A program made the position numbers and the translations under genes. Under the pieces are notes generated by a model. It made no database searches, was not told the origin of the DNA, and was given only the letters and a program-made list of their open reading frames with translations. DNA of 15,415 bases, taken from Caldora sp. SIO3E6. Its GTDB lineage: Bacteria > Cyanobacteriota > Cyanobacteriia > Cyanobacteriales > Coleofasciculaceae. This document shows, piece after piece, positions 14,014 through 15,415 of the stretch (position 1 is its first letter; the number at the start of each line of letters is the position of its first letter). The stretch spans positions 1 through 15,415 of the forward strand of contig JAAHHL010000064.1 in assembly GCA_010672185.1 (NCBI GenBank), written 5' to 3'.

Positions 14014-14217
14014 ATGACACAAGCTACTCAAATCAAACCGGATGAAGTCTCAAGAGAGCGTAATCTAACCAGTCTTCAAATGGCTTTATTTATTGCTGGG
14101 GTTGATTTAGAAAGCGCTCATCAAGCAGCAAAAGTAATTACCAGCATTAAGCCTGGATTCATCATTTCCCGTGCTGAATATCAGGCAATTCATCAAGCTT
14201 TGGGAGAAATGAAATGA
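14014..14217 (+). CDS. Small hypothetical protein (67 aa)
   Basis: No family recognised. The protein (MTQATQIKPDEVSRERNLTS...) is soluble and mostly helical in appearance, with SRAEYQAIHQALGEMK at the end. I chose the ATG at 14014 because GGGGAG (13999-14004) is nine bases upstream. An earlier in-frame ATG at 13990, overlapping the previous stop as ATGA, would add eight residues but has no ribosome-binding site. Its own stop overlaps the next start as ATGA, so it is probably translated together with its neighbours. Confidence 0.65.
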   Translation: MTQATQIKPDEVSRERNLTSLQMALFIAGVDLESAHQAAKVITSIKPGFIISRAEYQAIHQALGEMK

Positions 14218-14579
14218 CCCAACTACTCATTGAAATTCCCAGAATAATTACCACGCTAACTCAAGTCACCAATTTAATGCTCCGGACAGCCATGATATTC
14301 GATGCCAATTACTCAAGTTTTGTGACGATACTTGCTTATAGAGAAGGCGATTTATATAGTCAGGAGCGCGTAGCCTTCAGAGCTGTACCCCGTCCCGGCG
14401 ATTTAGTTGCCTGTATAGTCTCAGGTGTAACTAAATATTTCGAGGTTTTATTTGTCGAACATTATTCTCGATTTAATCCGGAGAGAGAAGCTTATGAAGC
14501 TGACGGTATGTGTATTCATGCTTTGCCTATTTCCAATCAAGAAAGAAGTGAGAAATTAGGAGGAAATCGCTCGGCCTAA
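14214..14579 (+). CDS. Hypothetical protein (121 aa)
   Basis: No family recognised. The protein begins MTQLLIEIPRIITTLTQVTN, continues LMLRTAMIFDANYSSFVTIL, and has a beta-rich middle (RPGDLVACIVSGVTKYFEVL) that could be a small barrel-like domain. No membrane helix or signal peptide is convincing. The ATG overlaps the preceding stop (ATGA) and has GGGAG eight bases upstream (14201-14205), so coupling to the gene before it is likely. Confidence 0.65.
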   Translation: MTQLLIEIPRIITTLTQVTNLMLRTAMIFDANYSSFVTILAYREGDLYSQERVAFRAVPRPGDLVACIVSGVTKYFEVLFVEHYSRFNPEREAYEADGMCIHALPISNQERSEKLGGNRSA

Positions 14580-14586
14580 ATGGGAG

Positions 14587-14618
14587 TAGCGCTCTCGGCG
14601 ACCAAACTTTGAGCGCTA
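14587..14618. other. Inverted repeat between small genes
   Basis: TAGCGCTC (14587-14594) and GAGCGCTA (14611-14618) form a perfect 8-bp stem with a 16-base loop just after the stop at 14579. It has no following T run, so it is more likely an RNA-processing or protein site than an intrinsic terminator. Confidence 0.4.
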
Positions 14619-14664
14619 ATCCCTGCACACCACAAAGCCAAAATTACTTTACGGTTTTCTAATT

Positions 14665-14820
14665 ATGGCACAAACCACCACAGCACAAGATTTCGAGCCT
14701 TTGCCTACTTACCAGCAAACCAAAACCAGTAATGAAAGCTGGATTGCAGTAGCGACTGTTAAGACTGACCACGATGGGTCAACAACTCAACATATAAAAA
14801 TCATCAGCAAGCGAAGTTAA
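14665..14820 (+). CDS. Small hypothetical protein (51 aa)
   Basis: A short frame encodes MAQTTTAQDFEPLPTYQQTK and continues TSNESWIAVATVKTDHDGST to a C-terminus rich in Lys and Ile (HIKIISKRS). It reads like a small folded protein: the WIAVATV and HIKII stretches look like beta strands. There is no clear ribosome-binding site in the AT-rich leader (ACGGTTTTCTAATT). It follows the operon direction and spacing, and is followed by a stem-loop. No family recognised. Confidence 0.55.
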   Translation: MAQTTTAQDFEPLPTYQQTKTSNESWIAVATVKTDHDGSTTQHIKIISKRS

Positions 14821-14850
14821 GCCAGTAGCCGGGTGCAACTCCCGGCTTAA
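14817..14850 (+). other. Hairpin with two alternative pairings between small genes
   Basis: AGCCGGG (14827-14833) pairs with CCCGGCT (14841-14847) around a 7-base loop. Alternatively TTAAGCC (14817-14823, containing the stop of the 51-aa gene) pairs with GGCTTAA (14844-14850). The two pairings share GGCT and exclude each other. No long T run follows, so it is a weak terminator at most; it ends 4 bases before the next ATG at 14855 and could affect its translation. Confidence 0.5.
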
Positions 14851-14854
14851 TTCT

Positions 14855-15040
14855 ATGGAGGAAGAAGCCACAAGACAAGTAGACCAAAACCAAGTAGAAG
14901 AAACATTTGAGCAGTTCGATTTTGATGATTACCTATTGGATTTGCTCGAAGCAGTAGACGACCAACAACAGAAACTGCAAGTATTACACGGTGTTTTTAC
15001 ACACAAATCGGAGGATTTAAGATGCCAAGACCAAGCTTAA
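14855..15040 (+). CDS. Small acidic hypothetical protein (61 aa)
   Basis: A very acidic 61-aa protein (MEEEATRQVDQNQVEETFEQ, then FDFDDYLLDLLEAVDDQQQ) with a probable amphipathic helix YLLDLLEAV. No family recognised. It has no strong ribosome-binding site and starts right after a stem-loop. Its end overlaps the next gene by 19 bases, consistent with coupled translation. Small acidic proteins in phage-like regions are sometimes DNA mimics or assembly factors, but nothing here shows this. Confidence 0.55.
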   Translation: MEEEATRQVDQNQVEETFEQFDFDDYLLDLLEAVDDQQQKLQVLHGVFTHKSEDLRCQDQA

Positions 15041-15415
15041 GTAAGAATGCTTCACAGCGTAGAGGAAAGACACTTGCTAAGAAAACTGTTTCAAAAGCAA
15101 CTTCTACAGTAAAAGCAGTCCAGAATACTGTCAAACAAGTCAAGGAAGCTGCTCAATACAGTGAGATGAGTGGTTTGAACCCCCTCGGTGTGGAAAGTGT
15201 GCAGGATGAATTACCTTCCTTCCAACCTGCTGATTATCGCGTTAAAAACCCGCTAAACCCGCCTGATAGTTTACCACAAGTATCTCAGGGTGAGTTTATC
15301 AAAGCTAGCAGAATTTATGAGGGTGCAACACGCGCTGTACAGTTAACAGGGAAAGCATTTGATTTAACCCGTGAAAGGCTTCTAGTTGAGGGTAAGAAAG
15401 CTAAAACCTTCAGCG
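15022..15415 (+). CDS. Hypothetical protein, 5' part only (runs off the window)
   Basis: The frame is open from the ATG at 15022 to the window edge, giving 131 codons. The start is well supported: GGAGG (15010-15014) lies seven bases upstream. The protein begins with a basic stretch (MPRPSLSKNASQRRGKTLAK, then KTVSKATSTVKAVQNTVKQV) that may be disordered or a helix binding nucleic acid. It then has a proline-rich part (YRVKNPLNPPDSLPQV) and the helical-looking SRIYEGATRAVQLTGKAFDL. No known domain is recognised and the C-terminus is missing. The basic N-terminus could suit a nucleic-acid-binding or structural protein, but this is a guess. Confidence 0.75.
   Translation, partial: MPRPSLSKNASQRRGKTLAKKTVSKATSTVKAVQNTVKQVKEAAQYSEMSGLNPLGVESVQDELPSFQPADYRVKNPLNPPDSLPQVSQGEFIKASRIYEGATRAVQLTGKAFDLTRERLLVEGKKAKTFS

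Overview
This looks like cyanobacterial accessory DNA, most likely from a filamentous Nostocales-type plasmid or phage-plasmid. The grounds are a very large Toprim/helicase replication protein of the kind found on cyanobacterial plasmids (CyRepA1-like), a Tn3-family transposon with a short tyrosine recombinase, a TacT-like GNAT toxin gene, moderate GC, and no copy of the HIP1 octamer (GCGATCGC) that I could find by eye, although that octamer is dense in most Nostocales chromosomes. No rRNA, tRNA or CRISPR array was seen.

Layout. Bases 132-4147 are a complete-looking 4.0 kb Tn3-family transposon. It has 39-bp inverted ends, a 206-aa tyrosine recombinase gene on the plus strand and a 991-aa TnpA gene on the minus strand, the two meeting tail to tail with a 4-bp overlap. 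A dyad between the left end and the recombinase gene is a candidate resolution site. Bases 4246-7939 form a minus-strand phage-like packaging and addiction block: two paralogous HTH proteins resembling small terminase subunits, a large terminase (ATPase plus RNase H-like nuclease), then a two-gene toxin-antitoxin-like unit whose first ribosome-binding site lies within a few bases of the terminase stop. A cluster of GGTGACA boxes sits between the two HTH genes. Bases 8204-12310 encode the 1368-aa replication protein: zinc ribbon, Toprim-like segment, SF2-type helicase motifs, and a C-terminal region in which two 108-bp direct repeats bracket a separate segment.

Bases 12661-12879 encode a small XRE regulator with an operator-like dyad beside its 5' end. 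The 390-bp divergent region that follows carries repeated CGGCACTTCC motifs and a perfect 22-bp palindrome, and is a candidate operator or origin. From 13307 to the right edge runs a tightly packed plus-strand series of six small genes of unknown function, the last cut by the window end.

Overall inference: the element replicates with a plasmid-type initiator and also carries DNA-packaging genes. That fits a phage-plasmid or a capsid-borrowing satellite, although no capsid, portal or tail gene is visible here. The Tn3 element is a later visitor at its left flank. The points most worth a second look are the terminase/replicase pairing, the in-frame repeats inside the replication gene, the GGTGACA array, the repeat/palindrome array at 13208-13290, and an antitoxin-like gene whose DNA-binding part is unrecognisable.
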